Below, piece by piece: positions 1-7,858 of a stretch of 34,992 nt of DNA. Each line of letters opens with the position of its first letter. Position 1 is the first letter of the stretch. A model generated the notes under the pieces. It was not told where the DNA came from. It did not search any database and saw only the letters and a program-made list of their open reading frames with translations. The position numbers and the translations under genes were made by a program. This DNA comes from Eubacteriaceae bacterium (GTDB lineage Bacteria > Bacillota > Clostridia > Eubacteriales > Garciellaceae): positions 1 to 34,992 of the forward strand of contig DUPX01000073.1 of assembly GCA_012838085.1 (NCBI GenBank), read 5' to 3'.

Positions 1-11
1 AAAGGTTTTTG

Positions 12-314
12 TTAAATAGACAATACCAAAAACGTAGTTACAACTGCCCCTAATACTGGTATAATAATTCCTCCCTTATACCAGCCATAAGCTAGGGCAA
101 ATATTCCACCTGCTATTGCAGCTATTGGCATTTGTGGAGTAGCACTAAAGATTCCAGGTAATATAAGGGCCCCTAAGGTAGTATAGGGTATAAATCGTAA
201 AAAACTTCGCAGTCCTTTGGGAAATTTAATTTTGGATGCTAATAAAAAAGGTATTAGCCTAGGTAAATAGGTAACAATCATCATTCCAATAATTAATAAT
301 TTAATCCTATTCAA
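12..314 (-). CDS. azlD: AzlD-type branched-chain amino acid exporter small subunit
   Basis: A 100-residue, almost wholly hydrophobic protein with about four membrane segments. It has the early TYLPRLIPF motif and the PYTTLGALILPGIFSATP segment usual in AzlD. AzlD pairs with AzlC in the inner membrane to export branched-chain amino acids and their analogues. The start is a TTG that overlaps the end of azlC by 8 bases, with a GGGGG ribosome site about 9 bases upstream, which implies translational coupling. The length is normal for the family. The gene is last in its operon, and the window begins only 11 bases beyond its stop, so no terminator can be seen. The family call is firm; the exact substrate is inferred. 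Confidence 0.9.
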   Translation of the reverse strand: MNRIKLLIIGMMIVTYLPRLIPFLLASKIKFPKGLRSFLRFIPYTTLGALILPGIFSATPQMPIAAIAGGIFALAYGWYKGGIIIPVLGAVVTTFLVLSI

Positions 315-1020
315 TGGTAATAACCCCCTTTTCTTTCAGAATTATACCTAAGGTGGATATAGATAAAACACTTACCACTATACTCCAACCCTGAGGTAAA
401 AAATTCAAATAGGTTAATATGGTGTTAACCATTCCTGATAATATTGCCAAAATAGCCATCTCCCTTGATTTCTTTGCTTCAGGTAGTAGAAGAGCTATAA
501 ACATGGCATAAATTCCTATTCCCATGCTAGCCTGTATAGCCTCTGGTAAAAAGTTCCCTATAATATATCCCAAAACTGTCCCCCCTGGCCAACTTAAATA
601 GGCGAGGAGCTCTAGGCTTAATAAATATTCTTTAGTAAGGCTTTTTTCTCTAAAGGAAGCTACTGAAAATATCTCATCACTTACCCCAAAGGCTATTAAT
701 GCCAAGTAGCCCTTAGATGGGGACTCTATATCCTCCATTTTTTCTGCTAGAGAAGCTGTCATTAAAAAATATCTAAAATTTACTAAAAATGTGGTAATTA
801 TTATGCCCCCTATACCTGTGCCTACTAGCAATAAGTTTAAGGACATAAATTGGCTAGACCCTGCATATACTAGGGCAGAAAACATAAAGCTCTCTAGGAG
901 GCTAATACCTGCAGTCTTAGAAAGCAAGCCAAAGGCCATCCCTATTGGTATATATCCTACTATAATAGGTAGGGCTCCCATTAAGCCTTCCCTTATCTCC
1001 ACTTTATTTATTTTCCTCAT
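307..1020 (-). CDS. azlC: AzlC-family branched-chain amino acid exporter large subunit
   Basis: A 237-residue membrane protein with about five to seven hydrophobic segments. It has the AzlC signature near the N-terminus (GLMGALPIIVGYIPIGMAFG) followed by ALVYAGSSQFM and an FRYFLMTASL segment. AzlC forms the main transport subunit with AzlD and exports valine, leucine, isoleucine or analogues. The ATG is preceded by an AGGAGG site. An almost perfect consensus promoter lies upstream, and azlD overlaps the 3' end. It is divergent from thrC, so one control region separates a branched-chain amino acid exporter from threonine synthesis. Threonine is the precursor of isoleucine, so joint control would make sense. 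Confidence 0.92.
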   Translation of the reverse strand: MRKINKVEIREGLMGALPIIVGYIPIGMAFGLLSKTAGISLLESFMFSALVYAGSSQFMSLNLLLVGTGIGGIIITTFLVNFRYFLMTASLAEKMEDIESPSKGYLALIAFGVSDEIFSVASFREKSLTKEYLLSLELLAYLSWPGGTVLGYIIGNFLPEAIQASMGIGIYAMFIALLLPEAKKSREMAILAILSGMVNTILTYLNFLPQGWSIVVSVLSISTLGIILKEKGVITIE

Positions 1021-1064
1021 TCCAACCTCCTAAATAATACTATATTAGATAACAAATTAGCACT

Positions 1065-1093
1065 ATTATATTAGTTGATTTGATAGCTGTCAA
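1065..1093 (-). promoter_or_regulatory. azlCD promoter
   Basis: On the minus strand a perfect TTGACA (1088-1093) is separated by 17 bases from a perfect TATAAT (1065-1070). Transcription would begin near 1058, about 38 bases before the azlC ATG. A promoter this close to consensus should be strong unless repressed. The 16-bp palindrome at 1115-1130 lies just upstream of its -35 box. Confidence 0.85.
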
Positions 1094-1114
1094 TTTATCA
1101 TTTATCTTCATTAC

Positions 1115-1130
1115 AAATACAATTGTATTT
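1115..1130. promoter_or_regulatory. Perfect 16-bp palindrome, candidate operator between azlC and thrC
   Basis: AAATACAATTGTATTT is a perfect dyad with no spacer. It lies 21 bases upstream of the azlC -35 box and overlaps the expected -35 region of the thrC promoter. That position suits a dimeric repressor or activator serving both divergent units. It does not match the CodY consensus AATTTTCWGAAAATT. The cognate protein is unknown and none is encoded next to it. Confidence 0.5.
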
Positions 1131-1147
1131 AATAGAAAACCAATATA

Positions 1148-1156
1148 TGTTATACT
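1148..1156 (+). promoter_or_regulatory. thrC-thrB promoter, extended -10 type
   Basis: TGTTATACT is an extended -10 (TGN plus TATACT at 1151-1156). No good -35 box is seen at the right spacing, where the sequence overlaps the right half of the 16-bp palindrome. Transcription would begin near 1163, leaving a leader of about 43 bases. That is too short for a T-box riboswitch. Confidence 0.55.
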
Positions 1157-1205
1157 TAGTAAAATAGATTGACCATAAATCAAGATCCTTAAGGAGGCTT
1201 AATAG

Positions 1206-2681
1206 ATGAATTACATAAGTACTAGGAACAAAAAAATAATTAAAACTCCTTCTGAAGCAATCCTACAGGGTATTTCAGAAGATGGTGGCCTTTTTGTACC
1301 GGAAAAACTGCCTAAATTAAATGAATCCATAGATAAACTGATAGGTAAAAGTTATAAGGATTTGGCTTTTACTATAATGAAATATTTCTTTACGGATTTT
1401 ACAGAAGATGAACTAAAAAATTGTATAGACCTTGCCTATGACCAAAAATTTGATAGGGAAGAGATTGTACCTGTGGTGAAAAAAGATGGGGTGTTTTTTT
1501 TAGAATTATTTCATGGACCCACCCTAGCCTTTAAGGATATGGCCTTATCCATCCTTCCCCATCTTCTAAATACTGCCTTAAAGAAACTAGCTATAGATAA
1601 GGAAATCTTAATTCTTACTGCCACCTCGGGAGATACTGGAAAGGCAGCATTAGAAGGCTTTGGTAATGTGGATAATATAAAAATTATGGTGTTTTATCCC
1701 CAGGATGGAGTTAGCGAAATTCAAAAGTTGCAAATGTTAACTCATCAAGGAGATAATACCTGTGTAGTTGGGATATATGGTAATTTTGATGATGCTCAAA
1801 ATGGTGTAAAGGAATTATTTAATGATAGAAACTTTAATAATGAATTAGCGGATATAAATATTTTATTGTCCTCTGCTAACTCTATAAATATTGGTAGACT
1901 GGTTCCCCAAATTGTATATTATTTTTATGGATATCTGAATATACTGGAAACCAATGAAATTAGGTCCGGTGAAAAGATTAATATTGTTGTGCCCACCGGC
2001 AACTTTGGAAATATATTGGCAGCCTATTATGCTAAAAATATGGGACTGCCTGTAAATAAGCTTATTTGTGCTTCTAATGAGAATAATGTCCTTACGGATT
2101 TCTTTAATACAGGTATATATGATATTCGGCGAGATTTTAAAATGACCAGTTCCCCCTCCATGGACATTCTTATTTCCAGTAATTTAGAAAGACTTCTTTT
2201 TGAAATATCAAATAGGAAGGATGAATTGACTAAAGAACTGGTAAACAACCTTAAGATAGATAAAAAATATAGTATAAGTCCTGCTATGAAAGAAAACTTA
2301 AAGGATTTTTATGGAGGCTTTGCCAATGAAAAAAAAGTGGAAGAAAGCATTGGTCAGTTATTTAAAACTACCGATTATTTGATAGATACCCATACTTCAG
2401 TAGCCTATAGTGTGTATAAAGATTATAGAGAAAAGCTACAGGATGATACTAAAACCCTTATTGCCTCTACTGCCAGCCCCTTTAAATTTGGTGCTAGTGT
2501 GGGCAGGGCCCTTGGTATAGAAGAACTGGAAGATGATTTTGAAATCTTATATGAATTAGCTAAGCTATCCCATTTAGAGATTCCAAAAAATATACAAGAC
2601 CTAAAAAACAAAGACATTATTCACAATAATATCTGTGAAAAAAATGAAATGCAGTCTATGGTGGTAAAATTTTTAAGTTAA
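1206..2681 (+). CDS. thrC: Threonine synthase
   Basis: A PLP enzyme that converts O-phosphohomoserine to threonine and phosphate. At 491 residues it belongs to the long threonine synthase form found in clostridia and Gram-negatives. The N-terminal threonine-synthase domain carries the STRNKK and GISEDGGLFVPE motifs. The PLP lysine is K110 in HGPTLAFKD, and the phosphate-binding TATSGDTGKAA follows at 138-148. A GNFGN motif comes later. An AAGGAGG site precedes the ATG by a short spacer. The next gene, homoserine kinase, makes its substrate and begins 12 bases after the stop. No homoserine dehydrogenase is present in this window. Confidence 0.97.
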   Translation: MNYISTRNKKIIKTPSEAILQGISEDGGLFVPEKLPKLNESIDKLIGKSYKDLAFTIMKYFFTDFTEDELKNCIDLAYDQKFDREEIVPVVKKDGVFFLELFHGPTLAFKDMALSILPHLLNTALKKLAIDKEILILTATSGDTGKAALEGFGNVDNIKIMVFYPQDGVSEIQKLQMLTHQGDNTCVVGIYGNFDDAQNGVKELFNDRNFNNELADINILLSSANSINIGRLVPQIVYYFYGYLNILETNEIRSGEKINIVVPTGNFGNILAAYYAKNMGLPVNKLICASNENNVLTDFFNTGIYDIRRDFKMTSSPSMDILISSNLERLLFEISNRKDELTKELVNNLKIDKKYSISPAMKENLKDFYGGFANEKKVEESIGQLFKTTDYLIDTHTSVAYSVYKDYREKLQDDTKTLIASTASPFKFGASVGRALGIEELEDDFEILYELAKLSHLEIPKNIQDLKNKDIIHNNICEKNEMQSMVVKFLS

Positions 2682-2693
2682 GGGGGAGAATTT

Positions 2694-3581
2694 ATGATTA
2701 AGGTAAAGGTGCCAGCTACCAGTGCTAATATGGGTCCTGGCTTTGACACCATGGGGATTGCTCTAAATATATATAATTATTTTTTTGTAGAAGAGACCAA
2801 AGGGGGATTGGAGATTTCCGGATGTGAGGACGATTTATGTAATGAAAATAACTTAGTGTATAAATCCATGGTCCATTGTTTTAATCTAATGGGATATAAG
2901 TTTAAAGGGTTGAAAATAAGGTTAGAAGGAGATATTCCCTTATCCCGAGGTTTTGGCAGTAGTGCCACCTGTATAATAGGAGGAATATTAGCTGCCAACA
3001 CAATAGCAGGTAATCCATTAAATAAGGAGGAAGTCCTTGATCTGGCAATAAGTATAGAGGGCCATCCAGATAATGTTGCTCCTGCTTTATTAGGAAGTTT
3101 AGTTCTCTCCACTATGGATAATGATAAGGTTATTTATAATAGGCTTAAGATTGCTAAGGGATTAAAGTTTTGTGCCCTAGTTCCTGACTTTACCCTTTCT
3201 ACAAGGAAGGCTAGGGCAGTGTTGCCTAAAACTGTTTCCTATAAAGATGCTGTCTTTAATCTCTCCAGATCATCCTTATTGGTATCTGCCCTAATGAATG
3301 GAAATTTTAATATTATTCCTCAAAGCTGTCAGGATAGACTTCACCAACCCTATAGGAGTAAGTTAATACCTAGCTTTGATGAAATATTTGAAAAAAGCAA
3401 GGAACTAAATAGCTTAGCCACTTATCTAAGTGGTGCTGGGCCATCAATTATGGTAATTTTAAGGGAAAATGATAATGATTTTGTTCAGAATATAGAGAGG
3501 TTTCTAGAAGGTTTACCTCATAAATGGAAGGTGATTGAATTGGAAATAGACGAGATTGGGGCAGTAGTGGAAAATATATAG
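2694..3581 (+). CDS. thrB: Homoserine kinase
   Basis: A GHMP-family kinase that phosphorylates homoserine with ATP to give the threonine synthase substrate. It has the N-terminal VPATSANMGPGFDTMG motif, the ATP-binding loop PLSRGFGSSATC (82-93) and the C-terminal GHMP motif YLSGAGPSIM. The 295-residue length is normal. A GGGGGAG site lies just before the ATG, and the 12-base gap to thrC indicates a two-gene operon. The 3' end is followed by a small hairpin and then by a decayed transposase on the opposite strand. Confidence 0.96.
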   Translation: MIKVKVPATSANMGPGFDTMGIALNIYNYFFVEETKGGLEISGCEDDLCNENNLVYKSMVHCFNLMGYKFKGLKIRLEGDIPLSRGFGSSATCIIGGILAANTIAGNPLNKEEVLDLAISIEGHPDNVAPALLGSLVLSTMDNDKVIYNRLKIAKGLKFCALVPDFTLSTRKARAVLPKTVSYKDAVFNLSRSSLLVSALMNGNFNIIPQSCQDRLHQPYRSKLIPSFDEIFEKSKELNSLATYLSGAGPSIMVILRENDNDFVQNIERFLEGLPHKWKVIELEIDEIGAVVENI

Positions 3582-3613
3582 TGATTAGTGGCCCCGACAA
3601 GGGAAATTAATCA
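3582..3613. repeat. Small hairpin after thrB, at the end of the transposase remnant
   Basis: TGATTA (3582-3587) pairs with TAATCA (3608-3613), and CCC/GGG can pair inside. There is no T-tract after it, so it is a poor terminator. It overlaps the original stop of the REP-associated transposase remnant and could be the element's flanking hairpin. Both readings are tentative. Confidence 0.3.
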
Positions 3614-4102
3614 TCATTATGATATTTATATTCAACCTATTTTAACGGGTTGTTTTTAACATATTCTAGGATTGTTAAGTATTCTTCTCTTGACCTTATA
3701 ACCCTGTCATAATAGTTATGTTGCCATAAACTTTTTATTTTAAACTCATAACATAATCTAGTGGTTACAGATTTATACCCCTGTATGATTTGATGTAGGG
3801 GAGGACGCCTCTGTCCACCCGATAAATTATTAATAATTCCATGTATATGGTTGGGCATTAAACAAAAGGCATCTGTACTGACATTATCGTATACTTCGTT
3901 TATTTTTCCCCAGCATTGGCATAGGATTTTTCCTATATGATTTGCTTAAATATATTCCTCCGGGCTGACAGGGTCGTCTGTCCCTACAATTCTTCCCAAA
4001 AACAGTTTCATTCTTTGTGCATATATTTATGAAATAATATCCTATCTAGGAATAATCAAGATCTTTTAAACGTAATCTTTTTCTTTGGGGCAAATTATTC
4101 AT
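3607..4102 (-). pseudogene. REP-associated tyrosine (Y1, HUH) transposase remnant
   Basis: Reading the minus strand from ATG 4102 gives MNNLPQRKRLRLKDLDYS, then a TAG where a Gln codon is expected, then IGYYFINICTKNETVFGK. This is the N-terminus of a RAYT/TnpA-REP transposase. The frame then shifts (somewhere near 3930-3990) into IGKILCQCWGKINEV, then AFCLMPNHIHGI, which is the HUH metal motif. It continues to LWQHNYYDRVIR, which holds the catalytic Tyr region, and EYVKNNPLK. A TAG replaces the usual Trp at 3637-3639, and seven more codons lead to the likely original TAA at 3607. At least two nonsense codons and one frameshift mean it cannot make transposase. The longest intact piece is 73 residues (3637-3858). 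An AGGAGAGG site still precedes the ATG. Confidence 0.85.
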
Positions 4103-4130
4103 AAATTCCTCTCCTACTATCCCTTATCCT

Positions 4131-5363
4131 CTATATCTCTACAAAATTGCCATTTTTAAAAATCTCTACCTTATCTCCATTCCAGGTGGTACCCACAATC
4201 TCTAGATCTCTACTTCCAATCATAAAATCCGTATGTACTAAGGAATCATTAACCCCTGCCTTTTTTAATTCTTCTTTATTCATATTTTGCCCATCCTTTA
4301 GGCATACAGGATAGGCTTTTCCAAAGGCGAAATGACAGGAAGCATTTTCATCAAAGAGGGTATTATAAAATAAAATATTCAGATTAGAAATCGGTGAATC
4401 ATAGGGTACTAGGGCAACCTCTCCTAAATAATAGGAGCCTTCATCAGTTTCTATTATATTTTTTAGGGTTTCATAACCCTTTTCAGCCGTAAAATCTATT
4501 ATTTTGCCCTCTTTAAATCTTAAGCTAAAATCTTCTATAAGATTTCCATTATAATTAAGGGGCTTAGTACTGACCACCTTACCATTAACACCAGTCTTTT
4601 TCGGTAGGGTAAATACTTCTTCAGTGGGGATATTAGCATTAAATTCTATCCCTGCAGGAGTAAACTCTGAACCCCCTAACCATATATGATCCTTTGGTAA
4701 TTCCACAGTCAAATCTGTCCCTAAAGAATTTTTATAGTGTAAGGTCTTAAAATTTTTATTGTTTAAAAACTCCCTAGTTTTTCTAAGATTTTTATTATGT
4801 TCCTTCCATTGGTTTATAAAATCTCCACCATCTATTCTCACTGCCTTTAAGATGGTGGACCACAATTTATTAATAACCTTTTCCTGAGGTAAGTGGGGAA
4901 ACACCTTTTTAGCCCAGGAAAGAGTAGGGATAGATGCTACACACCAGGTGTTTTTATTGGACATTATACTTTCCCTATATTCCCTTAAAGCTGTATTTGT
5001 TGTCTTATTGGCCTTAGCCATTCTACTTGGATCCACATCCATAAAAAGCTCTGGATCAGAAGCAGAAATGCTTAAAAAAGCTGCCCCTTCTTTTATGTAA
5101 TGTAAATAAAAGTCCCTTTTCCATTGGGGAAACTCTTCAAAGACCTCTTCAGGTGCCTTTAAAAATCTCATTCTAGAAAACTTCTCATCTCCCCAATTTA
5201 ATACCACATCTCTGGCCCCTTCATTAAAGGCCACTTCCCCAACTATCCTTACAAATTCTGCCCCTTCAATTGGTGAAGTAATGACAAGGGTTTGATTTTT
5301 TTGAATGTTTAACCCTATCTTAATAATTAATTGGGCATAATTTTCTAAAAGACTTATGTCCAT
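4131..5363 (-). CDS. M29-family metallo-aminopeptidase (AmpS/PepS type)
   Basis: A 410-residue aminopeptidase of MEROPS family M29, expected to be cytoplasmic and to trim N-terminal residues from peptides with two divalent metals. The candidate metal ligands of the family are visible: E249 in IPTEEVF, E315 in YLGEVALV, H344 in CHFAFG, and H377 with D379 in HTDFMIG. There is no signal peptide. The ATG has a GAGGTGAT site. It lies 120 bases downstream of an M20 peptidase on the same strand, so the two may form a peptide-degradation unit. The decayed transposase begins 28 bases past its stop. Confidence 0.93.
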   Translation of the reverse strand: MDISLLENYAQLIIKIGLNIQKNQTLVITSPIEGAEFVRIVGEVAFNEGARDVVLNWGDEKFSRMRFLKAPEEVFEEFPQWKRDFYLHYIKEGAAFLSISASDPELFMDVDPSRMAKANKTTNTALREYRESIMSNKNTWCVASIPTLSWAKKVFPHLPQEKVINKLWSTILKAVRIDGGDFINQWKEHNKNLRKTREFLNNKNFKTLHYKNSLGTDLTVELPKDHIWLGGSEFTPAGIEFNANIPTEEVFTLPKKTGVNGKVVSTKPLNYNGNLIEDFSLRFKEGKIIDFTAEKGYETLKNIIETDEGSYYLGEVALVPYDSPISNLNILFYNTLFDENASCHFAFGKAYPVCLKDGQNMNKEELKKAGVNDSLVHTDFMIGSRDLEIVGTTWNGDKVEIFKNGNFVEI

Positions 5364-5402
5364 TTTATTATCACCTCTATCTTACAAAATTCTCTTTATA
5401 TA

Positions 5403-5463
5403 CCAGATTGCCCCCAGCTAATAGAGAAATCAGCCCCTTATTTAAGGATACCAAGTCATCTGG
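5403..5463 (-). repeat. Inverted-repeat structure between the two peptidase genes
   Basis: CCAGAT (5403-5408) and ATCTGG (5458-5463) can pair and enclose a CCTTA/TAAGG hairpin (5436-5447). In the RNA this would fold in the 120-base gap before the M29 aminopeptidase. It could be a leader structure, an intercistronic processing site or chance. No known riboswitch class is recognised. Confidence 0.3.
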
Positions 5464-5483
5464 TTTGTTATTGGGACAGATTC

Positions 5484-6593
5484 TTAGGCTAGTTTTACTA
5501 TTTCCAGCACAAGCCTTGCTGCCTTTTCCAGATCCTCAATATGTATATGTTCTTCTAATGTATGGGGTTTTCTCTCACCAACGGCCAAATTAACAGCCCT
5601 TATTCCCTTTTGATTAAATATATTGGTATCGCTGCCTCCTCCCGAGCCCTTAGCTTGAAAATCCAAATTAAGATTTGTAGAAGCTTTTTTAACTAATTCC
5701 ACAATTTCATCTCTTTTATCTATATTATAAGCATGGTATTCCCTAGCTACCTTTACTTCTGCCTTCCCGCCATTCTCCTTAGCTGCATCTTGAATAACCT
5801 TCTCCATATGCTTGCTTTGTAGATTAAGTTTCTCCTCATTTAAGCTTCGGGCTTCCCCCTTAATACTCACTTCAGGAGTTATTATATTAGTGGCCTCTCC
5901 ACCTTGAATTATACCAATATTTGCAGTGGTTTCCTCATCTATTCTAAATAGTTTCATGTTATTAATAGCTTGGGCAGCTATTTTAATTGCACTTATCCCT
6001 TCCTCTGGAGCCACCCCTGCATGGGCCGGTTTGCCTATTATCTTGGCAATTATATTATCCTGGCCTGGACCTTCAATTATTACTTCTCCTGGAGTTCCAC
6101 CGCTATCTAAGACAAAGGCCCTTTTTGATTCTATTCTATCATATTCTAAATTCTTTGCCCCTAATAAACCTACTTCCTCACAGGTGCTAAAGGCTAATTC
6201 AATTGGGCCATGGTCAATATTACTTTCTACTATTACCCTAAGGGCTTCTATTAATGCGGCTATACCCGCCTTATTATCTGCCCCTAATATTGTGGTTCCA
6301 TCTGAATAAATAACTCCCTCTCTTATAGTTGGCTTTATACCTATAGCAGGAGTAACTGTATCTAAGTGACAGCTAAATAATAGTGGGGAACTGTCCTTTA
6401 TTCCTTTGAGTTTTGCTATGATATTTCCTGTATTGCTTCCTGTATCTTTGCTTGAATTATCCCTATATACATCTAATCCTAGTTCTTTTAATTCTTCTTC
6501 AATAAAATCAGCAAATTCCTTTTCCTTTCTGGAGGGACTGCCTATTTTAACATATTTTATAAAACTTTTTACTAACCTGTCTTGATTTACCAT
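5484..6593 (-). CDS. M20-family peptidase, peptidase T-like (tripeptide aminopeptidase type)
   Basis: A dizinc M20 exopeptidase. In numbering from the upstream ATG it shows the metal motif SCHLDT (H81, D83), bridging D111 in GADNKAG, the catalytic pair E144-E145 in STCEEVGLLG, D168 in FVLDSGG, and a C-terminal HTLEEHI histidine. The dimerisation domain sits between the two catalytic halves. The frame opens at ATG 6608, but that codon lacks a ribosome site. ATG 6593 (MVNQDRLV) has GGAG 9 bases upstream and is chosen here. It probably releases amino acids from short peptides and is followed by the M29 aminopeptidase. Substrate preference cannot be read from the sequence. Confidence 0.92.
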   Translation of the reverse strand: MVNQDRLVKSFIKYVKIGSPSRKEKEFADFIEEELKELGLDVYRDNSSKDTGSNTGNIIAKLKGIKDSSPLLFSCHLDTVTPAIGIKPTIREGVIYSDGTTILGADNKAGIAALIEALRVIVESNIDHGPIELAFSTCEEVGLLGAKNLEYDRIESKRAFVLDSGGTPGEVIIEGPGQDNIIAKIIGKPAHAGVAPEEGISAIKIAAQAINNMKLFRIDEETTANIGIIQGGEATNIITPEVSIKGEARSLNEEKLNLQSKHMEKVIQDAAKENGGKAEVKVAREYHAYNIDKRDEIVELVKKASTNLNLDFQAKGSGGGSDTNIFNQKGIRAVNLAVGERKPHTLEEHIHIEDLEKAARLVLEIVKLA

Positions 6594-6623
6594 TTGACTC
6601 ATCTCCATCTCAGTTTTTTATGA

Positions 6624-6644
6624 TTAGTCCATTAATTAGACTAA
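6624..6644. promoter_or_regulatory. Inverted repeat upstream of the M20 peptidase
   Basis: TTAGTC (6624-6629) and GACTAA (6639-6644) form an inverted repeat with a 9-base spacer, about 31 bases before the chosen peptidase start. It could be an operator or a 5'-leader hairpin. Evidence is limited to the symmetry. Confidence 0.25.
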
Positions 6645-6734
6645 ATCTACAAAGTCATATTAAATTATTTTACCCTAAATATATAATAAAACAACATTAA
6701 TTTCCAAGTTTTTTATGAATAAAACTTAAGAAAG

Positions 6735-6765
6735 TTGAAACCTTTAGGGGAATTTGTGATATAAT
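6735..6765 (+). promoter_or_regulatory. Promoter of the permuted-papain-like gene
   Basis: TTGAAA (6735-6740) and a perfect TATAAT (6760-6765) are 19 bases apart. The -10 box is extended by an upstream TGN, which compensates for the long spacer. The start would fall near 6772, about 33 bases before the ATG. Confidence 0.6.
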
Positions 6766-6804
6766 TAGTATTATTTATTCAAAAAACAAATAGGAGTCTA
6801 GAAA

Positions 6805-7371
6805 ATGGAAAAGCATTATATATATTTAATATTTTCTAAAACAGGAACTATTCTTTCCCAAGTCTTGTCTTTTTTTTGTGAAACTAAATATGTTCATTCT
6901 GCTTTTAGCTTTGATGATAGCTTTACCCAAATATATTCCTTTGGAAGGAAAAATCCCTACAATCCTTTTTCAGGAGGTTTCGTAATAGAAAACTTCTCAG
7001 CTGGGGTTTATTCTCGTTTTCCCCGGAGTGAATGTTACATAACAAAACTTGAGCTTACAGAAGAACAATACAGCACCCTTAAAAAGGAATTAGAAATTTT
7101 TATGTCCAAAAAGGATAGCTATAAATATAACTTCTTAGGTTTGTTTGGAGTACTATTTAATATCCCCATTAAAAGAAATAATTATTATTTTTGCAGTCAA
7201 TTTGTTTCAGAAATGTTAATAAAAAGTGGGATTTATAATGCAAATAAGCCTCCGGAATTAATAAAAACCGACGATCTTATCAGTATAGAAAACCAAGAAC
7301 TTTACTATAATGGTTTAGTTAACCAATGTGTTCCATTTAAACAATTATACAACTTCACCCTTAAACTCTGA
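6805..7371 (+). CDS. Permuted papain-like (YiiX/YaeF, NlpC/P60 superfamily) protein
   Basis: A 188-residue protein with the order His first, Cys later that marks circularly permuted papain-fold enzymes. H31 is in YVHSAFSFD near the N-terminus and C130 is in NYYFCSQFVSEMLI, the usual CSxF/CSEL-like block. Superfamily members cleave amide or ester bonds in peptides or lipid-linked substrates. The real substrate here is unknown. There is no signal peptide or membrane segment, so it is probably cytoplasmic. An AGGAG site precedes the ATG. It is monocistronic and divergent from the M20 peptidase. Confidence 0.65.
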   Translation: MEKHYIYLIFSKTGTILSQVLSFFCETKYVHSAFSFDDSFTQIYSFGRKNPYNPFSGGFVIENFSAGVYSRFPRSECYITKLELTEEQYSTLKKELEIFMSKKDSYKYNFLGLFGVLFNIPIKRNNYYFCSQFVSEMLIKSGIYNANKPPELIKTDDLISIENQELYYNGLVNQCVPFKQLYNFTLKL

Positions 7372-7380
7372 TAGCTTAGT

Positions 7381-7409
7381 TTTACATTATATATAATATA
7401 TCATATAAT
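7381..7409 (+). promoter_or_regulatory. Promoter of the S1-domain gene
   Basis: TTTACA (7381-7386), a 17-base spacer and a perfect TATAAT (7404-7409). The start would be near 7416. The box lies inside a 9-bp inverted repeat (TTAAACTCT 7361-7369, AGAGTTTAA 7416-7424) that also spans the stop of the gene before it. Confidence 0.65.
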
Positions 7410-7450
7410 GGTATTAGAGTTTAAAAATATCAAGGAGGATTCTTATTTTA

Positions 7451-7816
7451 ATGTCAATAAAAAGTGGAGATGTAGTAGAAGGTGTAGTTACAAAGATTAC
7501 AAAGTATGGAGCCTTTTTTAAGTTGCCCGACAATAATACAGGACTATGCCATATTTCAGAAGTATCTAATGAATTTGTTAAAGATGTAAATGACTATTTA
7601 AAAGAAGAACAAGTAGTTAAAGTTAAAGTTCTTAATGTTAAAGATGATGGTAAAGTAGAACTTTCCATTAAAGCCCTAAAGCAAAAAGCCCCTAATAATC
7701 CAAGGAGTTTTAAAAAGGAAAAACCTAATGTAGATTTTGAAAATATGTTGTCAGATTTCTTAAAAAATAGTGAAGATAATCTAAAGGTTTTAAAGGAAAG
7801 GGATCAGAAATTTTAA
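7451..7816 (+). CDS. S1-domain RNA-binding protein (YugI/CvfD type)
   Basis: A 121-residue protein. Residues 4-76 form one S1 domain (GDVVEGVVTKITKYGAFFKL, then GLCHISEVS, then VKVKVLNVKDDGKVELSIKA). The C-terminal tail of about 45 residues is charged and probably flexible. Small single-S1 proteins of this type in Firmicutes, such as YugI (general stress protein 13) and CvfD, bind RNA or the ribosome and tune translation or stress responses. An AAGGAGG site lies about 12 bases from the ATG, which is on the long side. It has its own promoter and a hairpin terminator. The precise role is inferred from the family. Confidence 0.85.
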   Translation: MSIKSGDVVEGVVTKITKYGAFFKLPDNNTGLCHISEVSNEFVKDVNDYLKEEQVVKVKVLNVKDDGKVELSIKALKQKAPNNPRSFKKEKPNVDFENMLSDFLKNSEDNLKVLKERDQKF

Positions 7817-7858
7817 TATTGTTATTATCTACCTTAACAGGTTTAAATAATTTTTTTT

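Noticed and set aside
1157-1205. T-box riboswitch before thrC
   Set aside because: The leader is about 43 bases, and no specifier hairpin or AGGGTGGNACCGCG antiterminator motif is present. The same holds for argC and ilvE.
3637-3858. Intact 73-residue transposase-like gene
   Set aside because: It starts at an internal methionine of the HUH motif. Flanking frames continue the family sequence across stops and a frameshift, so it is part of a pseudogene.
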